Program-made: the position numbers and the translations under genes
Shown: in pieces, positions 16,600-24,421 of the stretch
Layout: each line of letters begins with the position of its first letter
How positions within the stretch are numbered: the first letter of the stretch is position 1
The notes under the pieces: generated by a model
The model's database searches: none
Seen by the model: only the letters and a program-made list of their open reading frames with translations
Told to the model about the DNA's origin: nothing
Assembly (NCBI GenBank): GCA_020250445.1
Contig: JADCEF010000020.1
Span: forward strand, 62,001 to 126,000
Direction of reading: 5' to 3'
Source of the DNA: Rhodobacter sp.
GTDB lineage: Bacteria; Pseudomonadota; Alphaproteobacteria; Rhodobacterales; Rhodobacteraceae
DNA: 64,000 nt

Positions 16600-16653
16600 C
16601 GGTGCTTGAGCAGGCGGCACAGAACCGCCATGTTGCCGTAAAACGGGGGCAGC

Positions 16654-17256
16654 ATGGCGAAAACACCGGCACGCGCATGGCAAAGAATGCTGTCGGGACG
16701 CAGGCTTGACCTGCTGGACCCAACCCCGGTGGATATCGAGATCGAGGATATCGCGCACGGGCTGGCCTTTGTGGCGCGCTGGAATGGCCAGACACTTGGC
16801 GACTGGCCCTATTCGGTCGCTGAACATTCGCTGCTTGTTGAACAGCTTTTCTGCCGGATGAATCCGCAGGCTCCGCTGAAGTGGTGTCTTGCCGCCCTTC
16901 TGCACGATGCCCCGGAATATGTGATCGGAGACATGATCAGCCCCGTCAAAGCGGCAGTGGGGCCAGGGTACGGTGCCCTTGACGAGCGGCTTGCCGCCGC
17001 GGTTCACCTGCGCTTTGGCCTGCCCGCTGTCCTGCCCGGTCCGGTCAAGGCAGCCATCAAGCGGGCAGACCGGGTGTCAGCCTGGATGGAGGCCATCCAC
17101 ATTGCCGGCTTTCGCAAGGACGAGGCCGACCGTCTGTTCGGCACGCCACAGGGGCAAGTTATCTCGGGCCTTGTCATTCAGCTGCGCCCGCCTGCCCAGG
17201 TCAGGTCAGAATTCCTGAAACGCCACGCAACCCTGACCTGCACCCCGGATGCATGA
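16654..17256 (+). CDS. HD-domain hydrolase (YfbR-like 5'-nucleotidase)
   Basis: Protein of 200 residues with one HD phosphohydrolase domain. Metal ligands are seen in SVAEHSLLVEQL, in the HD pair of AALLHDAPEYVIGDM, and in the distal Asp of KRADRVSAWMEAIH. This arrangement is closest to YfbR-type dNMP 5'-nucleotidases. N-terminal LDLLDPTPVDIEIEDIAHGLA is also typical of that family. Single gene between adh and the convergent hvrA. Confidence 0.88.
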   Translation: MAKTPARAWQRMLSGRRLDLLDPTPVDIEIEDIAHGLAFVARWNGQTLGDWPYSVAEHSLLVEQLFCRMNPQAPLKWCLAALLHDAPEYVIGDMISPVKAAVGPGYGALDERLAAAVHLRFGLPAVLPGPVKAAIKRADRVSAWMEAIHIAGFRKDEADRLFGTPQGQVISGLVIQLRPPAQVRSEFLKRHATLTCTPDA

Positions 17257-17401
17257 CGCATTGGCGCTGCATCGGCGGCGCAAGACAGTATCGTTCGGGA
17301 ACAGGACCTGGCAGTGACAGAGGCTGTTCACCCCGCCTGAACCATGCATCGCACCCGGTTCGATCCGCTGTGGTGCCGCCGTTCAGGCAGGGGTGACATG
17401 T

Positions 17402-17716
17402 TCAGATCGCAAGGTCTTCGGGTGTCTTTCCGGCGTTCAGGGCGGCCTCAAACCAGCGGGGCTTGCGGCCACGTCCCGACCAGGTGTCGGACGGATTGGC
17501 AGGGTTGCCGTACTTGGCCGTTGCAGGGGCGCGCTTGCGGCTGACAATGGCACCGGTCAATTCGGCCAGAGAGAAGCCAAGCGACCGCGCCCTGTCTTCA
17601 AGCTCTGCAAGGGCTTCCTTCTTCTTTCGGTCTTCGAATGTGGCTATCGCTTTCGTAACCTGGGACTGGAGATCTTTCAGGTCTTTCAACGATAGCTCGT
17701 TAAGATTAAGGTGCAT
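17402..17716 (-). CDS. hvrA: H-NS family regulator HvrA
   Basis: H-NS-like DNA-binding protein of 104 residues. An N-terminal coiled-coil oligomerisation region (LSLKDLKDLQSQVTKAIATFEDRKKKEALAEL) is followed by the C-terminal DNA-binding core KYGNPANPSDTWSGRGRKPRWF. The ATG at 17716 is fixed by AAGGAGG nine bases upstream; the frame is open 19 codons earlier. In Rhodobacter capsulatus HvrA tunes photosynthesis genes in response to light and is encoded next to regA, the same order as here. H-NS-type silencing of AT-rich DNA is a further possible role. Confidence 0.88.
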   Translation of the reverse strand: MHLNLNELSLKDLKDLQSQVTKAIATFEDRKKKEALAELEDRARSLGFSLAELTGAIVSRKRAPATAKYGNPANPSDTWSGRGRKPRWFEAALNAGKTPEDLAI

Positions 17717-17819
17717 TTGTGTAATCCTCCTTCGGACAGAAGGACTGTTATTCAAGTCAGATTGCAGTTTCAAGATTTAATTCACCAGGCCGCAGAAGTC
17801 CGGCGACGTTATCCTGGCG

Positions 17820-18374
17820 CTATTTCGGGCTGCGTTTGGCCAGAATGCGCTGCAGGGTTCTGCGATGCATGCTGAGGCGTCGCGCAGTCTCTGAGACGTT
17901 TCGGTCGCAAAGTTCATAAACGCGCTGAATGTGTTCCCAGCGGACGCGATCTGCGGACATGGGGTTCTCTGGCGGTGCCGGCATGCCTTCGCCTGTTGAA
18001 AGCAGCGCGCGCGTGATGTCATTCGCATCGGCGGGCTTCGAAAGATAATCGATTGCGCCGATCTTTACCGCAGCCACGGCGGTGGCGATTGCGCCGTAGC
18101 CCGTAAGGACAACAATCCTGCAACCGGGCCTTTTGTCTCTCAGTGCCTCGACCACATCAAGTCCGTTGCCGTCTTCCAGTCGCAGATCCACGACGGCATA
18201 GGCGGGCGGACGGACAAGGGCAATAGCTTTGCCTTCGGCAACGCTTTCTGCGGTTTCGGGCAGAAAACCGCGTTTCTCCATGGCCTTTGCAAGACGTTTC
18301 ACGAAGGGTTCGTCATCGTCAACCAGAAGAAGCGAACGATCTTCGTCCAGGTCAACAGGGGCAGGGTCAGCCAT
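17820..18374 (-). CDS. regA: Redox response regulator RegA/PrrA
   Basis: Partner of RegB in global control of photosynthesis, carbon and nitrogen fixation and respiration. It has 184 residues, identical to the usual length when started at ATG 18374 (MADPAP). The receiver domain has LLLVDDDEPF, phospho-acceptor Asp63 in VVDLRLEDGNG, LTGYGAI and YLSKPAD. The C-terminal Fis-type helix-turn-helix, VYELCDRNVSETARRLSMHRRTLQRIL, is the near-invariant RegA DNA-binding domain. It lies between senC and hvrA on the same strand. Confidence 0.96.
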   Translation of the reverse strand: MADPAPVDLDEDRSLLLVDDDEPFVKRLAKAMEKRGFLPETAESVAEGKAIALVRPPAYAVVDLRLEDGNGLDVVEALRDKRPGCRIVVLTGYGAIATAVAAVKIGAIDYLSKPADANDITRALLSTGEGMPAPPENPMSADRVRWEHIQRVYELCDRNVSETARRLSMHRRTLQRILAKRSPK

Positions 18375-18436
18375 TGTGCGGTCTTTCTGTTCGTGCGCCA
18401 TGGATGTAAGTCGGTTCAACGCCAGGTCAAACCCGG

Positions 18437-19075
18437 CTACATCCTGCCGATGAAGCAGGCCACGCGATCAGCCATCTCGTCTGGCGTGGTTTCACGGCGA
18501 AAGAATTCTACAAAGCCGATTCCGGGAAGAACGAGGTAGGTAAATGTGGAATGGTCCACCAGATAAAACTCGTCCTCTGCCGGCTGGATCCTGAAATAGG
18601 CCTTGTAGGCCTGGGCCGCGGCGCGGATCTGCCCTTCGGTGCCCGTCAGACCGATCATGTTTGGGTGCAGGTTTTCGGTGTAGCTTTTCAGGACATCCGG
18701 CGTGTCCCGGGCGGGATCGACCGAGATGAAAACCGGGGTAACGTTCATGCCGCGTTCTTCAAGGATATCTGCGGCTTCGGCATTCCGGGCGTTGTCCAGC
18801 GGGCAGACATCGGGACAGAACGTGTAGCCGAAATAGATCAGAACAGGTTGAGTTATGACGTCGGCCTGCGTCACCGTATTGCCGTCCTGATCCATCAGGG
18901 TGAACGGGCCGCCTATGGCACCGGCCCCGCCCGATACCTGGCTTTGCCGACACTCTGCAAAGCGGTCGCCGGACCCGGCCGACCGGATGTACCAGGCAGA
19001 CAGGCCGATACCGGTCACAACGGCAAGTCCGGCCAGCACAGCCGCGAATTTTGTCATCCTTTGCCTTTTGTCCAT
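18437..19075 (-). CDS. senC: SCO1/SenC/PrrC family copper-binding protein
   Basis: Membrane-anchored thioredoxin-fold protein of 212 residues that delivers copper to the CuA/CuB sites of cytochrome oxidase and influences RegB signalling. An N-terminal membrane helix (about residues 8-28) precedes the domain. Copper ligands are the two Cys of YFGYTFCPDVCP and the His of LVDHSTFTYLV. The start is ATG 19075 (MDKRQRMTKF); an upstream in-frame ATG would add 21 unsupported residues. Divergent from regB across 77 bp and followed by regA, the known reg locus layout. Confidence 0.94.
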   Translation of the reverse strand: MDKRQRMTKFAAVLAGLAVVTGIGLSAWYIRSAGSGDRFAECRQSQVSGGAGAIGGPFTLMDQDGNTVTQADVITQPVLIYFGYTFCPDVCPLDNARNAEAADILEERGMNVTPVFISVDPARDTPDVLKSYTENLHPNMIGLTGTEGQIRAAAQAYKAYFRIQPAEDEFYLVDHSTFTYLVLPGIGFVEFFRRETTPDEMADRVACFIGRM

Positions 19076-19152
19076 GGGTGCCCTGCCGGATTGCTCTGGC
19101 TCCTGCGGCGGCGTAACAAGAACCGGCCTCAGGAACATGGTACAGCCCGTTT

Positions 19153-20541
19153 ATGGCGCTTTCAGGCATTGGTCCAGCGAATCGCGATACCCGCAGCGAA
19201 TGGATTCGCCTGCGCACCCTTGTCCTTTTGCGCTGGATGGCAATCGTCGGCCAGCTTGCCGCGCTGACCGTGGCAGATCGTGTCGTCGGAATGCAGCTTC
19301 CGCTTGGGCTTTGCTATCTGGTGGTTGGCGCGGCGGTGATCGGAAACCTCGTTGCCTCTTTTGTCTTTCCGGGAAACAAGCGCTTTTCCGAAGCGGGCGC
19401 AATGCTGACGCTGCTTTTCGACGTATCGCAGCTTGCCATCCTGCTGGCCCTGACGGGCGGGCTGAACAACCCCTTCGCCCTTCTGATCCTTGTGCCCGTG
19501 ACGATTTCGGCCGGCGCGCTGGAACTGCGCACGACCGTCCTTCTTGGTCTGGCTGCCATCTGCCTGATTTCGGTGATTTCGGTCTACAACCTTCCGCTGC
19601 GCTTTTCGGACGGGACGATCCTGCAGGTTCCCGCCGTTTTCGAATTCGGATTCTGGCTGTCCATCGTGATCGGGATCATGTTCCTGGCCCTGTATTCCCG
19701 GCGCGTCGCGACCGAGATCAGAAGCATGTCGGACGCACTGCTTGCCACACAGATGGCTTTGGCCCGCGAACAGAAGCTCACAGATCTGGGGGGCGTCGTT
19801 GCCGCAGCGGCCCATGAACTGGGGACGCCGCTTGCCACCATAAAGCTGGCAAGCACCGAACTTGTCGAGGAGCTGGCAGACCGTCCCGACCTGCGCGAGG
19901 ATGCCGAGCTGATCCGCACCCAGGCAGACCGCTGCCGCGATATCCTGCGGTCGATGGGCCGTGCGGGAAAAGACGACCTTCACCTGCGGCAGGCTCCGCT
20001 TGGGGCGGTGCTGCGCGAAGCCGCCGAGCCGCATCTTGGCCGGGGAAAGACCGTTGCCTTCGATGTCTTTCCCGGCACGAACGGCGGCGACAGGCAGCCC
20101 ACCATCCTGCGCCGCCCCGAAGTGATCCACGGTTTGCGCAACCTGGTTCAGAACGCCGTGGACTTTGCCCGGGCCCGGGTCTGGATTGATGCGACCTGGA
20201 CAGACAGCTTCATCTCGGTGCGGATCATCGATGATGGCGCGGGCTATCCTTCCTACATCCTTGGCCGAATCGGTGATCCTTTCGTCCGCAGCAGGCCCGC
20301 GGCACAAGAGACCGGACAGCGGCCCGACTACGAAGGCATGGGTCTTGGCCTGTTCATCGCCAAAACGCTGCTGGAACGGTCTGGGGCCGAGATCAGCTTT
20401 GCAAACGGGACTGATCCCTTCCTGACGCGCGCCGAACACCCGGACCGCTTCGGGGCGATCGTTGAAGTCAGATGGCCGAAGAGCGTTATCGTCGCCCCTG
20501 AAACCGACGCGCTTGGGCCAAATCGGCCGCTTGACGGCTAA
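19153..20541 (+). CDS. regB: Redox sensor histidine kinase RegB/PrrB
   Basis: Membrane histidine kinase that senses the ubiquinone pool and oxygen and phosphorylates RegA. At 462 residues it equals R. sphaeroides PrrB. About six membrane helices span residues 25-183, with the quinone-binding GGLNNPF at 102-108. The H-box AAAHELGTPL holds His221, and the redox-active cysteine of the family is Cys261 (TQADRCRDIL). ATP-binding N, G1 and G2 boxes follow (NLVQNAVDFA, IDDGAGYP, GMGLGLFIA). Divergent from senC. Confidence 0.97.
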   Translation: MALSGIGPANRDTRSEWIRLRTLVLLRWMAIVGQLAALTVADRVVGMQLPLGLCYLVVGAAVIGNLVASFVFPGNKRFSEAGAMLTLLFDVSQLAILLALTGGLNNPFALLILVPVTISAGALELRTTVLLGLAAICLISVISVYNLPLRFSDGTILQVPAVFEFGFWLSIVIGIMFLALYSRRVATEIRSMSDALLATQMALAREQKLTDLGGVVAAAAHELGTPLATIKLASTELVEELADRPDLREDAELIRTQADRCRDILRSMGRAGKDDLHLRQAPLGAVLREAAEPHLGRGKTVAFDVFPGTNGGDRQPTILRRPEVIHGLRNLVQNAVDFARARVWIDATWTDSFISVRIIDDGAGYPSYILGRIGDPFVRSRPAAQETGQRPDYEGMGLGLFIAKTLLERSGAEISFANGTDPFLTRAEHPDRFGAIVEVRWPKSVIVAPETDALGPNRPLDG

Positions 20542-20620
20542 GGCGGCACTTTCATTTACCATCCGTTAATGGTTGAAGAAATAGCTTACCACGATCAACC
20601 TTTGCGCGTGCGGTGTGGTC

Positions 20621-22195
20621 ATGATGTTTGGTTGGGCGATGGCCCTTGCGATTGCCCTCACGGCTTTGGCGGCGGCGTTCATCGGGATTGGAACCCTGGC
20701 CCTTTTGTCCCCGCGCAGGTCTGTCACCGCGCAGGGGCTGTTTGCGGATACGCCTTCGGACACGGTCCTGCTGTTTGATGGCGAAACCCTGATCGATGCC
20801 TCGCCGGCGGCGCGCTCGATGCTGGCAGCGGCATCCCTTCACGGCTCGGCCTGGCAGCGCCTTATGTCCTTTCTTTCGGTGCGCTTTCCGCAGGTGGAAG
20901 ACCGCATCGCCTCTCTTCCCCGCGAAGGGCGCTTTGTGATGGATTCCCTGCCGTCCGAAAGCGAAGGCCGCCTGACGCTTCATGCCGAATGGAGGGGGGG
21001 CCTGACGCGGCTTAGTCTGAGCGGGCCCGAAGACGACGGCAAGTTCGCCATCATCGACCCGATGACACACCGCGCGATGGCGGCAGAACTTTCGATGCTG
21101 CGCGACATTACGGCAAAGGCACCGTTTCCGATCTGGCTGGAAGATGCCAACGGCACACCGGTGTGGAGCAACCTGGATTACATGCTGCGCGCCGAAAGCC
21201 ATTTTTCCGAAGAAGAGGCCCAGGGCTGGCCAATGCCCCGGCTTGCGCCGGGGCCGGTCCGGGATGGGCAGCGCATCCAGATAGATTCCGGCACAGAGGG
21301 CGCCGACTGGATCGAAGCAACCGTCTGCACGGCCCCCGCCGGCAAGATCATTTTCGGTTTGCCCATCACCCCGCTGGTGCAGGCCGAAACATCGCTGCGC
21401 GAGTTCACCCAGACACTGACCAAGACCTTTGCGCATCTTCCGATCGGTCTTGCGATCTTTGACAGGCATCGGCGCCTGGCCCTGTTCAACCCCGCACTTC
21501 TGGACCTGACGACCCTTCCGATCGATTTCCTGACAAGCCGCCCCATGTTGAGCGACTGTCTGGACCGCATGAGAGAGCTTCGGATGATCCCGGAGCCAAA
21601 GGATTACCGCCAATGGCGCAAACGCATGGCCGAAATCGAAGAGGAAGCAAGTTCCGGCATTTACGAAGAGGTCTGGCATCTTCCCGGTGCCCAGACATAC
21701 CGGGTTCTGGGGCGTCCGCATCCGGACGGGGCGCTGGCACTTCTGTTTGAGGATATCACGACAGAAACCACCCGCACGCGGCGCTACCGCGCCGATGTCG
21801 AACTTGGCCAGTCCGTTCTGGATTCGGTCGGGGAGGCTGTTGCGGTCTTCTCGGCGGCGGGTCTGCTGGTGATGTCAAACGCGGCCTATGCCGAACTTTG
21901 GGGCCATGATCCCTCCGGCTTCGTCGGGGCTGACAGCAGCATCGTCGCCCTGGCAGCGCATTGGCGCGAGCAGACCGCGCCTTCGAAACTCTGGTCGCAG
22001 GTGGAAACCTTTGTCGGAACGCTGGGGGATCGCCGGGAATGGTCGGCGACGGCGCGGCGTGTTGATGGCCGGTCCCTGACCTGCCGGTTCGTCCCGCTTC
22101 CCGGCGGGTCGACGATGATCGCCTTCCGCGTATCGCCCGCCAGGGCGCGCAGGATCGCCCCGGAACCGAAGGCCCCGGCGCGGCGAAGTGCCTGA
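20621..22195 (+). CDS. PAS-domain membrane protein without kinase domain
   Basis: Protein of about 524 residues with an N-terminal membrane helix (about 3-28) followed by PAS-like segments near residues 38-115, 150-250, 285-400 and 400-500. The best are APFPIWLEDANGTPVWSN, LPIGLAIFDRHRRLALFNPALLDL and DSVGEAVAVFSAAGLLVMSNAAYAELW. No H-box, ATP-binding domain, GGDEF, EAL or output domain follows, so it is a sensor or scaffold that must act through a partner. ATG at 20621 or 20624, or GTG at 20615, could start it. It lies 73 bp after regB and 51 bp before tsaE. Function unknown. Confidence 0.8.
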   Translation: MMFGWAMALAIALTALAAAFIGIGTLALLSPRRSVTAQGLFADTPSDTVLLFDGETLIDASPAARSMLAAASLHGSAWQRLMSFLSVRFPQVEDRIASLPREGRFVMDSLPSESEGRLTLHAEWRGGLTRLSLSGPEDDGKFAIIDPMTHRAMAAELSMLRDITAKAPFPIWLEDANGTPVWSNLDYMLRAESHFSEEEAQGWPMPRLAPGPVRDGQRIQIDSGTEGADWIEATVCTAPAGKIIFGLPITPLVQAETSLREFTQTLTKTFAHLPIGLAIFDRHRRLALFNPALLDLTTLPIDFLTSRPMLSDCLDRMRELRMIPEPKDYRQWRKRMAEIEEEASSGIYEEVWHLPGAQTYRVLGRPHPDGALALLFEDITTETTRTRRYRADVELGQSVLDSVGEAVAVFSAAGLLVMSNAAYAELWGHDPSGFVGADSSIVALAAHWREQTAPSKLWSQVETFVGTLGDRREWSATARRVDGRSLTCRFVPLPGGSTMIAFRVSPARARRIAPEPKAPARRSA

Positions 22196-22246
22196 CCCGG
22201 ATCGTTGCCGCTTGCAGCGCGCCCGGCCGCCGCTAAGACTTGGGCC

Positions 22247-22729
22247 ATGTCCGATCCCCGGCCCGAAACAGAGCTTCATCTTGCTGCGCCCGACGACACG
22301 GCGCGTCTGGGCCGTTGGCTGGCCGGCTGTCTTCGGCCCGGCGATACGCTGCTGCTGCAGGGCCCGATCGGGTCCGGCAAATCGCATTTGGCGCGATCTG
22401 TCATCCAATCCTGGCTTGGGCGGCCCGAGGAGGTGCCTTCGCCCACCTTCACACTTGTGCAGACCTATGGCGAGGGGGACAGCGAGATCTGGCATGCGGA
22501 TCTTTACCGGCTGGGTCACCCGGACGAGGTGATGGAGCTTGGTCTTGAGGATGCCTTCGGCCGCGCAATCTGTCTGATCGAATGGCCCGAGCGGCTCGGC
22601 CGCGCCGTGCCGGCCTCTGCCCTGCGCCTCAGCTTCTCGCAGGACGGAGAGGGGCGCAGGGTTGTTCTGACCGGAAGTGCGGATTGGGCCGGGCGGCTGT
22701 CGCGGATCGGCGGGTTTGCACATGCCTGA
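22247..22729 (+). CDS. tsaE: tRNA threonylcarbamoyladenosine biosynthesis ATPase TsaE
   Basis: P-loop ATPase of 160 residues that regulates the TsaB-TsaD t6A complex; tsaD is at 11.2 kb. Walker A is GPIGSGKSHLARS near residue 45, followed by the family EVPSPTFTLVQTY motif, WHADLYRLG and LIEWPERLG. The start is ATG 22247 (MSDPRPETELHL); the frame is open 14 codons upstream. It overlaps the next gene by 8 bp, beginning a run of overlapping genes through addA. Confidence 0.94.
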   Translation: MSDPRPETELHLAAPDDTARLGRWLAGCLRPGDTLLLQGPIGSGKSHLARSVIQSWLGRPEEVPSPTFTLVQTYGEGDSEIWHADLYRLGHPDEVMELGLEDAFGRAICLIEWPERLGRAVPASALRLSFSQDGEGRRVVLTGSADWAGRLSRIGGFAHA

Positions 22730-23735
22730 CCGCGAAAACCGCAAGGCCGCCTTCCTGAGAAGGGCGGGCTGGGCCGGGGCCGAACGCCGCTTTCTGGCCG
22801 GCGATGCCTCGGCCCGCAGCTATGACCGGCTGACCAGGGCGGGCAAGACCGCCGTTCTGATGGATGCGCCCCCCGACCGGGGCGAGGATGTGGGGCCCTT
22901 TGTTGCCGTTGCGCGGCATCTGACCGCCCTCGGGCTGTCGGCCCCCGGCATCATCGCGCAAGACCGCGATCACGGCTTTCTTTTGCTGGAAGACCTTGGT
23001 GATGACCTGTTCGCCCGGTTGACCGATCAGGACCCATCCTGCGAGCCGGTGCTTTATGCCGCTGCGGTCGACGTGCTGGTCCGCCTGCAGTCGCACAGGC
23101 CCGCACCCGGTTTGCCTGATGCCGGGGCGGCAGACTGGGCCGGGGCGGCGGCTGTCGCACTTGACTGGTACCGCTATGCCATCACGGCCGAGCGTGTGGA
23201 CACCGGCCCCTTCCGCCAGACCCTGCAGGCAGCGCTGGAAGCGCATGCCAATGGCCCGCGCGTGATGATCCTGCGCGATTACCACGCCGAGAACCTGCTG
23301 TGGCTGCCACAGCGGGCCGGGGTGGCGCGTGTCGGGCTGCTGGACTTTCAACTCGCCCAGCTTGGCCAGCCCGGCTATGATCTGGTGTCGCTGTGTCAGG
23401 ACGCCCGGCGCGACGTAAGGCCCGATGTGCAGGCGGCGACGATCCGGCGATTCGCTGACGCGAAGGGCCTTGAAGAGGCGGGATTTGCGGCCGCCTATGC
23501 CGCATTGGGGGCGCAGCGCGCGCTGCGTATCCTTGGCGTGTTTGCCCGGCTGTGCCTTGTTATGGGAAAGCCGGGCTATGTCGCGCTGATCCCCCGCGTC
23601 TGGGCGCAGCTGCAACAGAACCTGTTGCATCCGGCGCTTGCCGATCTGTCCCTGCTTTGCGCAGATGTGCTGCCAGACCCAACCGCAAGCCGCCTTGACA
23701 GGATCCGCAGCCAATGCGCCAGACCCGCGCCCTGA
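22722..23735 (+). CDS. amgK: Anomeric MurNAc/GlcNAc kinase AmgK (aminoglycoside phosphotransferase family)
   Basis: Kinase of 337 residues with an aminoglycoside-phosphotransferase fold: DASARSYDRL (Gly-rich loop region), ILRDYHAENLLW (catalytic loop, Asp-His-Asn) and VGLLDFQLAQLGQPGYDL (DFx metal motif). With MurU next to it, the expected reaction is phosphorylation of MurNAc at C1 in peptidoglycan recycling, a bypass of de novo UDP-MurNAc synthesis linked to fosfomycin tolerance. The start is ATG 22722 (MPDRENRKA), overlapping tsaE. Overlaps murU by 22 bp. Confidence 0.88.
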   Translation: MPDRENRKAAFLRRAGWAGAERRFLAGDASARSYDRLTRAGKTAVLMDAPPDRGEDVGPFVAVARHLTALGLSAPGIIAQDRDHGFLLLEDLGDDLFARLTDQDPSCEPVLYAAAVDVLVRLQSHRPAPGLPDAGAADWAGAAAVALDWYRYAITAERVDTGPFRQTLQAALEAHANGPRVMILRDYHAENLLWLPQRAGVARVGLLDFQLAQLGQPGYDLVSLCQDARRDVRPDVQAATIRRFADAKGLEEAGFAAAYAALGAQRALRILGVFARLCLVMGKPGYVALIPRVWAQLQQNLLHPALADLSLLCADVLPDPTASRLDRIRSQCARPAP

Positions 23736-24421
23736 TGATCTTTGCCGCCGGGTTCGGCACGCGGATGGGGGCGCTGACGGCGACGCAGCCCAAACCGATG
23801 ATCCGCGTTGCCGGGCGGCCCCTGATTGATCATGCGCTGGATCAGGCCCTGGCGGCGGGGGCAGACCCGATCGTGGTCAATCTGCACTATCTGGGCGATC
23901 AGCTGGCAACGCATCTGGCAGACCGCCCGGTTCTTCTTTCGTGGGAGAGGGACAAGATCCTGGAAACCGGCGGTGGCCTGCGCAAGGCGATGCCCCTGCT
24001 TGGCCATGGCCCGGTTGCCACGCTGAATTCCGATGCCGCATGGACCGGGGAAAACGCGATCACCCAACTTGACGCGGCCTGGGATGAAACCTCGATGGAT
24101 GCCCTGCTTTTGGTGGCACCGCCGGAACGCACCGTTGGGCACAGTGCGCCGCCCGATTTTTCAATGGATGAACGTGGCCGACTGTCCCGCCATTCGATCA
24201 CGGGCGGGGCGGGCTACATTTATACTGGCGCGCAGATCATCAAGACAGACAGGCTTGCCGGGATACAGGACGAGGTCTTTTCGATGTGGCGGCTGTGGGA
24301 ACCGATGATTGCGGCACGCCGTCTGTATGGCCTGATCCATCAGGGCGGCTGGTGCGATGTCGGGCAGCCCGGATCAATTGCGCTGGCCGAGCAGCTTTTG
24401 TCGGATCAGGGAAATGTTTGA
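23714..24421 (+). CDS. murU: N-acetylmuramate-1-phosphate uridylyltransferase MurU
   Basis: Nucleotidyltransferase of 235 residues that converts MurNAc-1-phosphate to UDP-MurNAc, the partner of AmgK. The signature LMIFAAGFGTRMGALTATQPKPMIRVAGRPLI (G-x-G-T-R and KP) forms the UTP site. LETGGGLRKAMPLLG and TLNSDAAW are also characteristic. Length fits the minimal MurU class. It overlaps amgK on one side and addB by 8 bp on the other. Other hexose-1-phosphate uridylyltransferases are possible, but the pairing makes MurU most likely. Confidence 0.9.
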   Translation: MRQTRALMIFAAGFGTRMGALTATQPKPMIRVAGRPLIDHALDQALAAGADPIVVNLHYLGDQLATHLADRPVLLSWERDKILETGGGLRKAMPLLGHGPVATLNSDAAWTGENAITQLDAAWDETSMDALLLVAPPERTVGHSAPPDFSMDERGRLSRHSITGGAGYIYTGAQIIKTDRLAGIQDEVFSMWRLWEPMIAARRLYGLIHQGGWCDVGQPGSIALAEQLLSDQGNV

